A DNA stretch of 14,953 nucleotides, taken from NCBI GenBank assembly GCA_036379355.1, contig DASVGV010000035.1, forward strand, positions 1 to 14,953, read 5' to 3'. The translations under genes were made by a program, and so were the position numbers. This document shows positions 1 through 7,023 of the stretch, piece after piece (position 1 is the stretch's first letter; each line of letters begins with the position of its first letter). The notes under the pieces were generated by a model. The model was not told where the DNA came from. It worked only from the letters and a program-made list of their open reading frames with translations, and did no database searches. Source of the DNA: CAJCIY01 sp036379355 (GTDB lineage Bacteria > Actinomycetota > Actinomycetes > Mycobacteriales > CAJCIY01).

Positions 1-705
1 TCATTTCCGATGCGGGGGCTTCTGGACCCAAGCCGCCTGTTCTTCTGCGGGTGTGGTGCCGGGGCGGGCGAGGCCGTGTTCGTAGGCGTAGACGACGGCC
101 TGGACGCGGTCGCGGAGGCCGAGTTTGGCGAGGAGGCTGCCGACGTGGGTCTTGATGGTGGCCTCGCCGAGGTACACGGCGGCGGCGATCTCGGCGTTGG
201 ACAGGCCCCGGGCGAGATACCGGAGGACGTCGCGTTCGCGGGCGGTGAGCGGTTCGACGGCTCGGATTGCGTCGTCGGAAGTTGGGCGGTGGCTGAACTC
301 GGCGATCAGTCGTCGGGTGATCGACGGCGCGATCAAGGCGTCTCCTTCGGCCACTGCGCGTATCGCGGTCATCAGGTGCTCAGGCGGCGAGTCCTTGAGC
401 AGGAAACCGCTGGCCCCGGCGCGCAGCGCGTCGTAGACGTACTGGTCGAGGTCGAACGTGGTGAGGATGATGACCCGGGTGTCGGTGGCGGCGACGATGC
501 GCCGGGTCGCCTCGATGCCGTCCATGACCGGCATCCGGATGTCGAGCAGCGCGACGTCGGCATGCGTCTGGCTGGCGGTCGTCACGGCGACTGCGCCGTC
601 GCCGGCCTCCGCGACCACGCGCACGTCGGGTTCGCCGTCGAGCAGGCGCCGGAATCCGGCTCGGACGAGTGCTTGGTCGTCGGCGATCAGGACCGAGATG
701 CTCAT
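1..705 (-). CDS. NarL/FixJ-family response regulator (pair 1)
   Basis: A 234-residue DNA-binding response regulator, complete, with its stop codon on the first bases of the window. An N-terminal receiver domain (about 1-120) has acidic residues D9-D10, phospho-acceptor D55 in LLDIRMP, switch Thr82/83 in LTTFD and K104 in FLLKD. A C-terminal LuxR-type helix-turn-helix (about 150-215) contains LTARERDVL, GLSNAEIA and TIKTHV. It should be phosphorylated by the kinase encoded just upstream (702-1874) and then bind DNA as a dimer. Its ATG overlaps the kinase stop codon as ATGA (702-705), so the two are co-translated. The receiver core is almost the same as in the other two regulators here, which suggests duplication. 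Targets cannot be read from the sequence; the inverted repeat at 1994-2018 upstream of the pair is a candidate. Confidence 0.95.
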   Translation of the reverse strand: MSISVLIADDQALVRAGFRRLLDGEPDVRVVAEAGDGAVAVTTASQTHADVALLDIRMPVMDGIEATRRIVAATDTRVIILTTFDLDQYVYDALRAGASGFLLKDSPPEHLMTAIRAVAEGDALIAPSITRRLIAEFSHRPTSDDAIRAVEPLTARERDVLRYLARGLSNAEIAAAVYLGEATIKTHVGSLLAKLGLRDRVQAVVYAYEHGLARPGTTPAEEQAAWVQKPPHRK

Positions 706-1874
706 GTGGTCACCGGGAGCGGGATGCGGGCCTGGACGCGGAAGCCGCCGGTCGCCGGGTCGGCTCCGACGTTCAGGCTGCCGCCGTACAGAGCAACGCG
801 CTCACGCATGCCCACCAGCCCATGCCCCCCGCTGGGCAGGACCGCACCTGCCACCCGGGCGCCGTCGTCGAGGACCGTCAGCTCGAGATCGTGCGGTGTG
901 TAGCGAACCGTGGCGGTGACCGAGTGGCCGGGAGCGTGTTTGGCAGCGTTGGTGAGCGATTCCTGCAGGATCCGATAGGCGGCCAGATCGAGTCCGGGTG
1001 GCAGCGGATGCGGGTCGCCGTCGACGGTGAGCGTGATGTCGAGCCCGGCGGCGCGGGCGTTCGCGACGAGTTCGGGCAGTTGGGCCAGGCCGGGTTGGGG
1101 TTGCAGCGGCGCGTCGCGTTCGCCGCGGCGGAGCACGCCGAGCATCCGTCGCAGCTCGGCCAGCGCCTCACGGCCGGTCGTCTCGATGCTGGCCAGTGTC
1201 TGCCCGGCGGTGATCGGGTCGCTGTCGGCGGCGCGCCGTTCGACGGAGGCTTGCAACACCATCAGGCTGACGTCGTGCGAGATGACATCGTGCAGCTCGC
1301 GGGCGATCCGCGCCCGTTCTTCGGCGACGGCGCGCTGCGCAGCGGCCTCCTGTTCCGCTTCCAGTGCACGGTTGCGCGCCTGGCTGGACTCCGCGCTGCG
1401 CCGGTAGCGGGCCACCGCGAGGCCGACGCCGAACGCGATCAGGAGGGTGATCAGCGGCGGTACGACGTTGTTGGCAGGCGCGCCGTAGGCCAGCAGCGGC
1501 AGGGCTGAGGCGATGCCGACCGCGACAACCACCGCGGCCGCCCGCGCCCCGCGCCCGTCGGTGTAGGCGGCCGCGGAGTAGGCGATGATCAGCATCACCA
1601 CGTACGGCTGGAACGGCGGCTGGTCCGCCCGCAGCCCGTACATGACGTCGACCCACACCGTCCCGATCACCGCCACTGTGATGAACGTGAGCAGCGGATA
1701 CCTGCGCCGGGCCAGCAACGGCAGGGTGCCTGCGACCATGAACGCTGCGTGGGCGGCCCTCGATCCGGGGAACTTCGTGCCGAGCGCGCCGGTCAGCTCC
1801 CAGCTGCCCAGCGCCAGCAGCGCCGCAGTCAGCGCGGCGTCGATCAGCGTCGGGTGCCACCTCAGCCGGCTCAC
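702..1874 (-). CDS. Sensor histidine kinase, HisKA_3 type (pair 1)
   Basis: A membrane sensor kinase of 390 residues from the GTG at 1874. The N-terminal 155 or so residues form five or six hydrophobic helices with no large extracellular domain, so the stimulus may be sensed in or at the membrane. A short coiled-coil-like linker rich in Ala, Glu and Gln leads to the HisKA_3 dimerisation domain, with RELHDVISHDVS and phospho-acceptor His195. The HATPase domain has N-box Asn309 (QESLTNAAKH), a DDG box near 336 and GGHGLVGMRERV near 350. An in-frame GTG at 1934 would add 20 residues and has a GGGGGA stretch upstream. I prefer 1874 because a TANNNT box lies 8 nt before it, the protein then begins just before the first helix, and kinase 2 has the same layout. 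The gene overlaps its response regulator by 4 nt. Confidence 0.9.
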   Translation of the reverse strand: MSRLRWHPTLIDAALTAALLALGSWELTGALGTKFPGSRAAHAAFMVAGTLPLLARRRYPLLTFITVAVIGTVWVDVMYGLRADQPPFQPYVVMLIIAYSAAAYTDGRGARAAAVVVAVGIASALPLLAYGAPANNVVPPLITLLIAFGVGLAVARYRRSAESSQARNRALEAEQEAAAQRAVAEERARIARELHDVISHDVSLMVLQASVERRAADSDPITAGQTLASIETTGREALAELRRMLGVLRRGERDAPLQPQPGLAQLPELVANARAAGLDITLTVDGDPHPLPPGLDLAAYRILQESLTNAAKHAPGHSVTATVRYTPHDLELTVLDDGARVAGAVLPSGGHGLVGMRERVALYGGSLNVGADPATGGFRVQARIPLPVTT

Positions 1875-1882
1875 AGATCGAG

Positions 1883-1914
1883 ACCGTAGCCACGCGCGGG
1901 TGGGCCCGCATCCG
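1883..1914 (-). promoter_or_regulatory. Predicted promoter of kinase 1
   Basis: Read on the minus strand: CGGATGCGG (1914-1906), a 17-nt gap, TACGGT (1888-1883), 8 nt, then GTG at 1874. The same nonamer and a near-identical -10 box precede kinase 3, and a CGGACTCGG version precedes kinase 2. No Shine-Dalgarno sequence lies before the GTG, which fits a leaderless or near-leaderless transcript. This is a pattern-based call without transcript data. Confidence 0.45.
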
Positions 1915-1993
1915 CTTCGGTGGGGAGGCTGCACGCCGCTGATTCCCCCGTACGGCGGAAGGCAAAGGGACCCGTGGGCGAGGCGCGCAGCGC

Positions 1994-2018
1994 CGCGGCG
2001 AACTTAACGTTCGGCGCG
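1994..2018. promoter_or_regulatory. Inverted repeat, candidate operator
   Basis: CGCGGCGAAC, a 5-nt spacer (TTAAC) and GTTCGGCGCG form 10-nt arms with one mismatch. The repeat lies in the 174-nt gap between divergent kinase 1 and the 77-residue membrane gene. A TAACGT (TANNNT) box at 2005-2010 sits at its centre and could be the -10 of the rightward gene, so a bound dimer would block that promoter. LuxR-type regulators bind inverted repeats of this size, but which protein binds here is inference. Confidence 0.4.
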
Positions 2019-2048
2019 TCCGATCCAGCCACTCGACATGGAGCCCCC

Positions 2049-2282
2049 ATGCGTCACAGCGCCACGATCAAAGCAGCGGTCACCGTCGCCGTCATCGGCC
2101 TTGCCGCCTTCGTTGTGTCCGGCATCCCACGGTTCAAGAACGCCAAGAGCGGTGACGGCGCCGACTACCTCATGGGAGAAATCGCCTGGGTCACGTTTCT
2201 CGTCTGCGCGCTCACGCTGATCGTGCTCGGTCTCTTGGCGGCCGCCCGCATCATCCGCCGCCTTCGATCACCCGCAGCATGA
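2049..2282 (+). CDS. Small two-helix membrane protein, unknown function
   Basis: A 77-residue protein with two clear hydrophobic helices (about 8-26 and 44-66). Between them is a short polar loop with basic and acidic residues (RFKNAKSGDGADY), and the C-terminus is Arg-rich (ARIIRRLRS). The reading frame is open upstream to 1920, but the ATG at 2049 starts the protein right before the first helix and has GGAG 5 nt upstream, so it is the likely start. The gene diverges from kinase 1 and faces the 196-residue membrane gene. I do not recognise a family. Its size, topology and position next to a sensor kinase would fit an accessory membrane partner or a target of that kinase/regulator pair, but this is only context. 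Confidence 0.7.
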   Translation: MRHSATIKAAVTVAVIGLAAFVVSGIPRFKNAKSGDGADYLMGEIAWVTFLVCALTLIVLGLLAAARIIRRLRSPAA

Positions 2283-2393
2283 CGGCCTCCCTTGTCGCGC
2301 GAGGCACGGTTGCCGGGGGACCACGCTGGCCGGGCGCTGTCCCGGACGGCAGAGGCTGTTGTCCCGCGCGGCTCGGGAAAAAGCGGATCCGGT
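2283..2393. other. Short convergent intergenic gap
   Basis: A gap of 111 nt between two convergent membrane-protein genes. It holds two weak 5-bp stems, GCCTC/GAGGC (2285-2305) and CCGGG/CCCGG (2330-2345). The second has a 6-nt loop and could be a factor-independent terminator, but there is no U-tract and stems this short are common in GC-rich DNA. No ORF here is convincing. Confidence 0.3.
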
Positions 2394-2984
2394 CTATGGG
2401 CGGGGTACGCGGCGTGGGAGAACGAAAGCCATGACGATGTACGCGGCCGCGAGCAGCAGGGGAGCCGGCCCGGGAACGGGGAGCACGCTGCCGACGGCCC
2501 AGCCGACGACCCACAGGACCAGCAGCCACCGAGGCAGCACGCGGGCGTGCCATGAACCGGCCGCGTAGAGCACGACACCGATCAGGGTGGCCAGGGACGC
2601 GAGGACGTAGGTGGGGCCGAAGGAGCCGTTTGTCGCTGCGGCGAGCCCGTACACGAACATCGCGAGGAGCACGACGGCGCCGATGCTCGCGACCGTGATC
2701 CCGGCGGTTCCGAGCCGACCGTCGCGACGACCTTGCAGAACGCGCAAAGCCGGGAGCAATGCCAGCAGCGCCAGCATGTACGGGATGCCGTCGGCGGTGA
2801 GCCAGTAGTCACCGGCATGGTGGAACTTGCCGTCGTCGGTCGACGTGGCCACGAACAGGTTGATGCCGGCGAGGAGCACGGCCGCGGCCGTGCCGAGGGC
2901 GAGGGCGGCCCGGGCGCGGCGCAGCGCGTTGGTTACGTCCGACGGCGCGGTGGTGCGGGCGGCCGGGGCGGTGAGAGTGCTCAT
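2394..2984 (-). CDS. Six-helix membrane protein, unknown function (LPRW motif)
   Basis: A 196-residue integral membrane protein with about six hydrophobic segments (roughly 27-46, 66-83, 95-116, 124-143, 151-168 and 174-190). A soluble loop after helix 1 contains STDDGKFHHAGDYW, and the protein ends in a basic tail. The ATG at 2984 is supported by a perfect AGGAGG (minus strand, 2996-2991) 6 nt upstream. The motif LPRW at 150-153 opens helix 5; the 249-residue protein at 7024-7773 has the same motif at the same place, so the two may be distant relatives. The layout recalls the DUF4386-like membrane proteins of actinobacteria, but I cannot confirm the family. The gene diverges from kinase 2 and shares its regulatory region, so co-regulation by pair 2 is likely. 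Confidence 0.85.
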   Translation of the reverse strand: MSTLTAPAARTTAPSDVTNALRRARAALALGTAAAVLLAGINLFVATSTDDGKFHHAGDYWLTADGIPYMLALLALLPALRVLQGRRDGRLGTAGITVASIGAVVLLAMFVYGLAAATNGSFGPTYVLASLATLIGVVLYAAGSWHARVLPRWLLVLWVVGWAVGSVLPVPGPAPLLLAAAYIVMAFVLPRRVPRP

Positions 2985-3012
2985 GTCCTACCTCCTGGAA
3001 CGGGTCGGCCCG

Positions 3013-3044
3013 ACGGTAGGAATGCGCGGTGGCGGGGGCGTCCG
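3013..3044 (-). promoter_or_regulatory. Possible promoter of the 196-residue membrane gene
   Basis: On the minus strand, TACCGT (3018-3013) is preceded after 17 nt by CGGACGCCC (3044-3036), which keeps the CGGA half of the element seen at the kinase promoters. Transcription from here would give a leader of about 22 nt that contains the AGGAGG ribosome site. This is weaker evidence than for the kinases. Confidence 0.3.
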
Positions 3045-3060
3045 GTGCGAGGACGATTCG

Positions 3061-3112
3061 GGTCCGCCGGCCGGCCGATTCGGCGGGCGCTCAGGTCCGC
3101 CTTGTGGCGGAC
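3061..3112. promoter_or_regulatory. Candidate operator: perfect palindrome plus upstream repeats
   Basis: GTCCGCC-TTGT-GGCGGAC at 3095-3112 is a perfect 7-bp inverted repeat. Its left half, GGTCCGCC, also occurs at 3061-3068, 33 nt away or about three helical turns. A second inverted repeat, CCGCCG/CGGCGG, spans 3064-3086. The block lies in the 162-nt gap between two divergent genes, and its right edge overlaps the -35-like element of kinase 2, a typical place for an activator or repressor to bind. The most likely binder is response regulator 2, by proximity only. Confidence 0.45.
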
Positions 3113-3139
3113 TCGGAACCGCTCGCGGCGCAGTAGCGT
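3108..3139 (+). promoter_or_regulatory. Predicted promoter of kinase 2
   Basis: CGGACTCGG (3108-3116), a 17-nt gap, TAGCGT (3134-3139), 7 nt, then the ATG at 3147. No Shine-Dalgarno sequence is visible before the ATG, so a leaderless transcript is expected. The upstream element overlaps the right arm of the palindrome at 3095-3112. Confidence 0.45.
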
Positions 3140-3146
3140 GCCGGCC

Positions 3147-4286
3147 ATGCGCAGGGTGGCGTTTCGCCTGCCACTGCTGGACGTCGCTGTTGCGGTCGCG
3201 CTACTGGCCGTGCGGCTCGTCACGCTGGCCGCCGGGGTCCAGGCGGGCGGCGCGGTGAGCTACGCGCTCGCCCCGCTGTGGACACTGCCGTTCGCCTGGC
3301 GCCGGAGTCATCCCCTGGCCGTGGCCGTGCTGGTCGCGGGGGCCAACTTGATCGAGGTCGGTGCCGGCGGCTACCACAACTCGATCATCTTCGTGGTCGC
3401 GTACCTGCTCGCGCCGTTCTCGTTGGCGACGAATGCGGGGAATGCCTGGCGTATGGCCGGCGGATTGCTGGCTCTGTTCGTCGCGGGTGGGGTGTCGCAG
3501 GCGGCGCAGCCGTCACCGCACGGGTTCACCGGCTGGTCGGGGACACTCGCCGGCGACATCGCGCTGATCCTGGCCCCGTTCTTCGTGGGACTTGCACTGC
3601 GGCAGCAGCGATTGCGAGCCGAGGCGTCCGGGCAGCTCGCCGCTCGCCTCGCGCGGGAGAAGGAGGAGCGCGCCCGGACCGCGGTGGCCGAGGAACGGTC
3701 ACGGATCGCTCGGGAGCTGCACGACGAAGTCGCCCACGCGATGAGCGTGATCGCCGTCCAGGCCGATGCCGCCGAAGGGGCGCTCGCCCACGACCCCGCG
3801 CTGGTACGCCGTCCGCTGGTGGCGATTCGCGAGACCGCCCGCGCGTCATTGGAGGACATGCGCCGCGTCGTCGGGGTCCTGCACGGCGCCGACCAGGCGG
3901 ACCTCGCCCCCGGTCCTGGCCTGGCCCGGGTCGGGCACCTGCTGGACCAGGCACGAGCTGCCGATGTCACAGTGGACCTGCAGGTGCTGGGGGAGCCGGT
4001 GCCGCTCCCGCCCGGGCTGGACCTGGCGGCGTACCGCGTCGTGCAGGAGGGGCTGACCAACGTACGCAAGCACTCCGGCGCGCGCCGCGTGGATGTCGTC
4101 ATCCGCTACGGCCCGCGCGCCATCGGCATCGAGGTGACCGACGACGGCGACGGGTCCGGCGCCGGCGGCGGATCGGGGCACGGCCTGATCGGCGTCCGGG
4201 AGCGAGTGGCACTACTGGGCGGCGAGTTCGTCGCCGGTCCCCGCGCCCGGGGCTTCGCGCTGCGCGTGACCCTGCCGCTGACGTGA
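3147..4286 (+). CDS. Sensor histidine kinase, HisKA_3 type (pair 2)
   Basis: A 379-residue membrane histidine kinase. Residues 8-150 form about five or six hydrophobic helices with only short loops; a charged linker (150-185) follows. The HisKA_3 domain has RELHDEVAHAMS with phospho-acceptor His192. The ATPase domain has N-box Asn305 (QEGLTNVRKH), TDDGDG (331-336) and GHGLIGVRERV (344 onward). The open frame extends far upstream, but the ATG at 3147 starts the protein just before the first helix and lies 7 nt after a TANNNT box, so I chose it. The stop codon overlaps the GTG of response regulator 2 (GTGA, 4283-4286), which makes them a co-translated pair. The signal is unknown; intramembrane-sensing kinases of this family often respond to cell-envelope stress. 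Confidence 0.93.
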   Translation: MRRVAFRLPLLDVAVAVALLAVRLVTLAAGVQAGGAVSYALAPLWTLPFAWRRSHPLAVAVLVAGANLIEVGAGGYHNSIIFVVAYLLAPFSLATNAGNAWRMAGGLLALFVAGGVSQAAQPSPHGFTGWSGTLAGDIALILAPFFVGLALRQQRLRAEASGQLAARLAREKEERARTAVAEERSRIARELHDEVAHAMSVIAVQADAAEGALAHDPALVRRPLVAIRETARASLEDMRRVVGVLHGADQADLAPGPGLARVGHLLDQARAADVTVDLQVLGEPVPLPPGLDLAAYRVVQEGLTNVRKHSGARRVDVVIRYGPRAIGIEVTDDGDGSGAGGGSGHGLIGVRERVALLGGEFVAGPRARGFALRVTLPLT

Positions 4287-4948
4287 TCCGCGTCCTGCTG
4301 GCCGACGACCAGGAGCTGGTCCGCTCCGGGTTCCGGCTGATCCTCGAACTGGCCGACGGGATCGAGGTCATCGGCGAGGCGGCGGACGGACGGGAGGCCG
4401 TACTCCTGGCCCGGCAACAGGCGCCCGACGTGGTGCTGATGGACATTCGCATGCCCGTGCTGGACGGGATCGAAGCGACCCGGCGGCTGCGACAGGCCGG
4501 TGGTCGGACGCGGGTGCTCGTGCTGACCACGTTCGACCTCGACGAATACGTCTACGCCGCCCTCCGCGCGGGCGCGAGTGGCTTTCTGCTCAAGGACGCG
4601 CCCCGCGACCAGCTCGTCACGGCAGTGCGGACGGTCGCCCGCGGCGAGTCCCTTCTCGCCCCCGCCGTCACCCGGCGACTGATCGAGCGTTTCGTGAGCC
4701 GCCCCTCGCCGACGGATGCGGCGCCGGCACTGGACGCGCTGACCATTCGCGAGGGGGAGGTCCTGCGGCTGCTCGCGCGCGGGCTGTCCAACGCGGAGAT
4801 CGCCGCGCAGCTGTTCGTCGGCGAGGCAACCGTCAAGACCCACGTGGCCCGCATCCTGCGCAAGCTAGACCTGCGCGACCGGGTCCAGGCCGTCGTCTTC
4901 GCGTACGAAAGCGGCACCGTCGAACCCGGTGCCGCCCCTACGACGTGA
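4283..4948 (+). CDS. NarL/FixJ-family response regulator (pair 2)
   Basis: A 221-residue response regulator beginning with the GTG that overlaps the kinase stop. The receiver domain has D8-D9, phospho-acceptor D54 (VLMDIRMP), Thr82/83 and K104 (FLLKD). The LuxR-type helix-turn-helix (about 150-210) contains LTIREGEVL, GLSNAEIA and TVKTHV. The same frame stays open far upstream through the kinase gene, but that stretch is an out-of-frame shadow with no domain features, so this is not a kinase-regulator fusion. It should be phosphorylated by the kinase it is coupled to. The gene ends 40 nt from the end of response regulator 3, which converges on it; I see no clear terminator hairpin in that gap. 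Confidence 0.95.
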   Translation: MIRVLLADDQELVRSGFRLILELADGIEVIGEAADGREAVLLARQQAPDVVLMDIRMPVLDGIEATRRLRQAGGRTRVLVLTTFDLDEYVYAALRAGASGFLLKDAPRDQLVTAVRTVARGESLLAPAVTRRLIERFVSRPSPTDAAPALDALTIREGEVLRLLARGLSNAEIAAQLFVGEATVKTHVARILRKLDLRDRVQAVVFAYESGTVEPGAAPTT

Positions 4949-4988
4949 ATCGAGAACCGTCAGATCACCCCGTGCGCCAGTCACATTG

Positions 4989-5672
4989 TCAGCGGGACGC
5001 GAGGAAGCCGGCATCTTCCGGCCCGGTACCAGGCTGGACGAGTCCGGTCTCGTACGCGGCGACCACCGCCTGCACGCGGTCACGGAGTCCCAGTTTGGCG
5101 AGCAGGTGACCGACATGGGTCTTGACCGTTCCGGTACTGACGAACAGCACGTCGGCGATCTCAGCGTTCGACAATCCCTGCGCCACGAGCCGTAGCACCT
5201 CTCGTTCTCGTTCACTCAAGGTGGCGAGCCGGGCGTCATGGCCGGGGCGTGGAGTGTGAATGAAGCCTTCGATGAGTCTCCGGGTGAGGGAGGGTGCCAG
5301 CAGCGCGTCGCCGCCGTGCACAGCCAGCACCGCTGCCACCAGGTCCTCGGGGCTCACCGTCTTGAGCAGAAACCCACTGGCACCGGCACGGAACGCGTCG
5401 TACACATGCTCGTCCAGGTCGAACGTGGTCAGCATCAACACGCGGCACGGGCTGCCCGACGAGGTGATCCGCCGGGTCGCCTCGATGCCGTCGAGTTCCG
5501 GCATCCGCACGTCGAGCAGCGCCAGGTCCGGATGGACCGTCGCAACCAGCTCGATCGCGTCTCGGCCGGAACCGCCCTGACCGACGACGTCAATGTGAGG
5601 GTGCGCGGACAGGATCGCGGCAAAGCCGCCGCGCACGAGCGCCTGGTCGTCGACGACGACTACCCGGACCAC
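4989..5672 (-). CDS. NarL/FixJ-family response regulator (pair 3)
   Basis: A 227-residue response regulator. The receiver domain has D8-D9, phospho-acceptor D54 (LLDVRMP), Thr82/83 and K104; the residue after that Lys is Thr where the other two regulators have Asp. The LuxR-type helix-turn-helix is near 150-215 (LSEREREVL, GLSNAEIA, TVKTHV). The start is a GTG (5672-5670) lying 13 nt inside the end of the kinase gene, a longer overlap than in pairs 1 and 2 but the only start that keeps the full first beta-strand (VRVVVVDDQ). It acts with kinase 3. Confidence 0.94.
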   Translation of the reverse strand: MVRVVVVDDQALVRGGFAAILSAHPHIDVVGQGGSGRDAIELVATVHPDLALLDVRMPELDGIEATRRITSSGSPCRVLMLTTFDLDEHVYDAFRAGASGFLLKTVSPEDLVAAVLAVHGGDALLAPSLTRRLIEGFIHTPRPGHDARLATLSEREREVLRLVAQGLSNAEIADVLFVSTGTVKTHVGHLLAKLGLRDRVQAVVAAYETGLVQPGTGPEDAGFLASR

Positions 5673-6829
5673 GTCGGCACCTCGGGGGAAAGAGGCAGCC
5701 GGGCCTCGACCAGGAAGCCGCCGGCCGGATCCGGCGCGGCGCGCAGAGTCCCACCGTAGAGCTGCGCGCGTTCGCGCATGCCGGCGAGTCCGTGACCGAG
5801 ACGTACTTCCTCAGCGGAACCGAGGCCGAGATCCCGTATCCGGATATGCAGGCACCCTTCGGCGCAGCACACCGACACGACCGCCGGTGCGTGCGCGTGT
5901 TTGAGCACGTTGGTGAGCGCCTCCTGGACGATCCGGTACGCAGCCAGATCAAGGCCCGCGTCCAGGGGTGGCAGGTCGCTCAACGACAGCTCGACGTCGA
6001 TCCCGGCGACGCGGGTGCGCTCCGCCAGTGCTGGCAGGTCGGCAAGGCCGGGCTGCGGGTCGCGGCCGACGCCCTCGTGCCCCCGTAGCAGCGCCAACAG
6101 GCGCTGCAGCTCGCCGACGGACGTCCGCGCGGCCGACTCGATCTGTTGTAGTGCGGCGCGTGCCGCGTCGGGGTCCTCGCTGAGCATGATCCGGGCCGCG
6201 CCCGCCTGCACGCCCATCAGGCTGACGCTGTGCGCTATCACGTCGTGAAGCTCGCGAGCGATGCGACCGCGCTCCTCGTCGGCCGCCCGACGCGCCCACA
6301 TCTCCCGTTCGGCCAACAACGCTCGCGCCTGGTCCACGTTGCGATCTGCCTGGCGGGTCCGGTACCACACCACGTCCCCGGCGAGCCAGCTGCCGAGGGC
6401 GACGAAGGCACCGAACAGCACCTCGCCACTCACGCGTTCGGCCGGCACGCGCAGGTACATCACCGCCTCGACCGCACCGACACCGAGCAGCGAGGCCGCG
6501 CGCCAGTGCGCCGGCGCGTACACGGCGGTGGAGTAGTTCGCGACGAGCAGTGGCAGCAGGCCGGTCAGGAACGGCACCTGCGGTGCGACGGCCAGCAGCT
6601 GCGTCATCAGCGCCGCGCACAGCACGGCGGTCACCACGAGCGGCCGTGACCTTCGCCAGGCCAGCGGCGCCGTGCAGGCCGCCACGATCACTGCCCGCGC
6701 GAGCTCGTGACCATGCGCCAGCCCGCCCACGCCGCCATCGCTCCAGCCGAACCACACCTGACTCTGGCCGGCCGCCAGCAGCGCGCCTGCCAGCGCCGCG
6801 TCGATCGCCACCACCCGGCGCACTCGCAC
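5660..6829 (-). CDS. Sensor histidine kinase, HisKA_3 type (pair 3)
   Basis: A 389-residue membrane histidine kinase from the GTG at 6829. About six hydrophobic helices fill residues 8-156, and a linker precedes HisKA_3 with RELHDVIAHSVS and phospho-acceptor His195. The ATPase domain has N-box Asn307 (QEALTNVLKH) and a G-rich stretch LGHGLAGMRER near 345. The usual DDG box is RDLGLG, so the ATP-binding Asp (333) of DxGxG is kept but the preceding acidic residue is Arg. Three Cys cluster just before it (321, 322, 326), which the other two kinases lack. A longer frame from the GTG at 6991 would add 54 residues without membrane character. I prefer 6829 because TACCGT lies 7 nt upstream and the protein then opens like kinases 1 and 2. 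Confidence 0.88.
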   Translation of the reverse strand: MRVRRVVAIDAALAGALLAAGQSQVWFGWSDGGVGGLAHGHELARAVIVAACTAPLAWRRSRPLVVTAVLCAALMTQLLAVAPQVPFLTGLLPLLVANYSTAVYAPAHWRAASLLGVGAVEAVMYLRVPAERVSGEVLFGAFVALGSWLAGDVVWYRTRQADRNVDQARALLAEREMWARRAADEERGRIARELHDVIAHSVSLMGVQAGAARIMLSEDPDAARAALQQIESAARTSVGELQRLLALLRGHEGVGRDPQPGLADLPALAERTRVAGIDVELSLSDLPPLDAGLDLAAYRIVQEALTNVLKHAHAPAVVSVCCAEGCLHIRIRDLGLGSAEEVRLGHGLAGMRERAQLYGGTLRAAPDPAGGFLVEARLPLSPEVPTWSG

Positions 6830-6836
6830 GGCCGGA

Positions 6837-6869
6837 ACGGTACGTCGCAGTACACCCTCGCCGCATCCG
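6837..6869 (-). promoter_or_regulatory. Predicted promoter of kinase 3
   Basis: On the minus strand: CGGATGCGG (6869-6861), an 18-nt gap, TACCGT (6842-6837), 7 nt, then GTG at 6829. The nonamer is identical to that before kinase 1. A short CCGT-TCG-ACGG inverted repeat runs into it. No ribosome site precedes the GTG. The call depends on the start choice: if translation began at 6991 this would be coding sequence. Confidence 0.42.
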
Positions 6870-7023
6870 TCGAACGGCAGAGGTGCCTCGGCCGTACGGA
6901 CGACGCCGCCGTCGCAGCCTTTCTGTCCTTGCGCACGGGCGAGCCACGCCTCCGACAGATGACAGCAGGCGGCCGGCGGCCTCACCGTCACGACGTACGA
7001 AAACTCTCGGGCTGGAGGAGCTT

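Noticed and set aside
3004..3014. Small palindrome GTCGG-C-CCGAC
   Set aside because: Arms of 5 bp in GC-rich DNA are expected by chance. It lies just downstream of the possible -10 box of the 196-residue gene, but nothing else supports it.
3278..4948. A 556-codon open frame that could be a kinase-regulator fusion
   Set aside because: Only the part from 4283 shows a protein family. The upstream part is a shifted reading of kinase 2, whose own frame has all kinase motifs.
4949..4988. A terminator between convergent response regulators 2 and 3
   Set aside because: I found no stem of useful length in the 40-nt gap.
6830..6991. A 54-residue N-terminal extension of kinase 3 from the GTG at 6991
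   Set aside because: No membrane character and no ribosome site; the promoter-like elements lie inside this stretch. It cannot be fully excluded.
6550..7023. A 158-residue N-terminal extension of the 249-residue membrane protein
   Set aside because: It is Arg/Pro-rich antisense of kinase 3. The strong GGAGGAG site sets the start at 7024.
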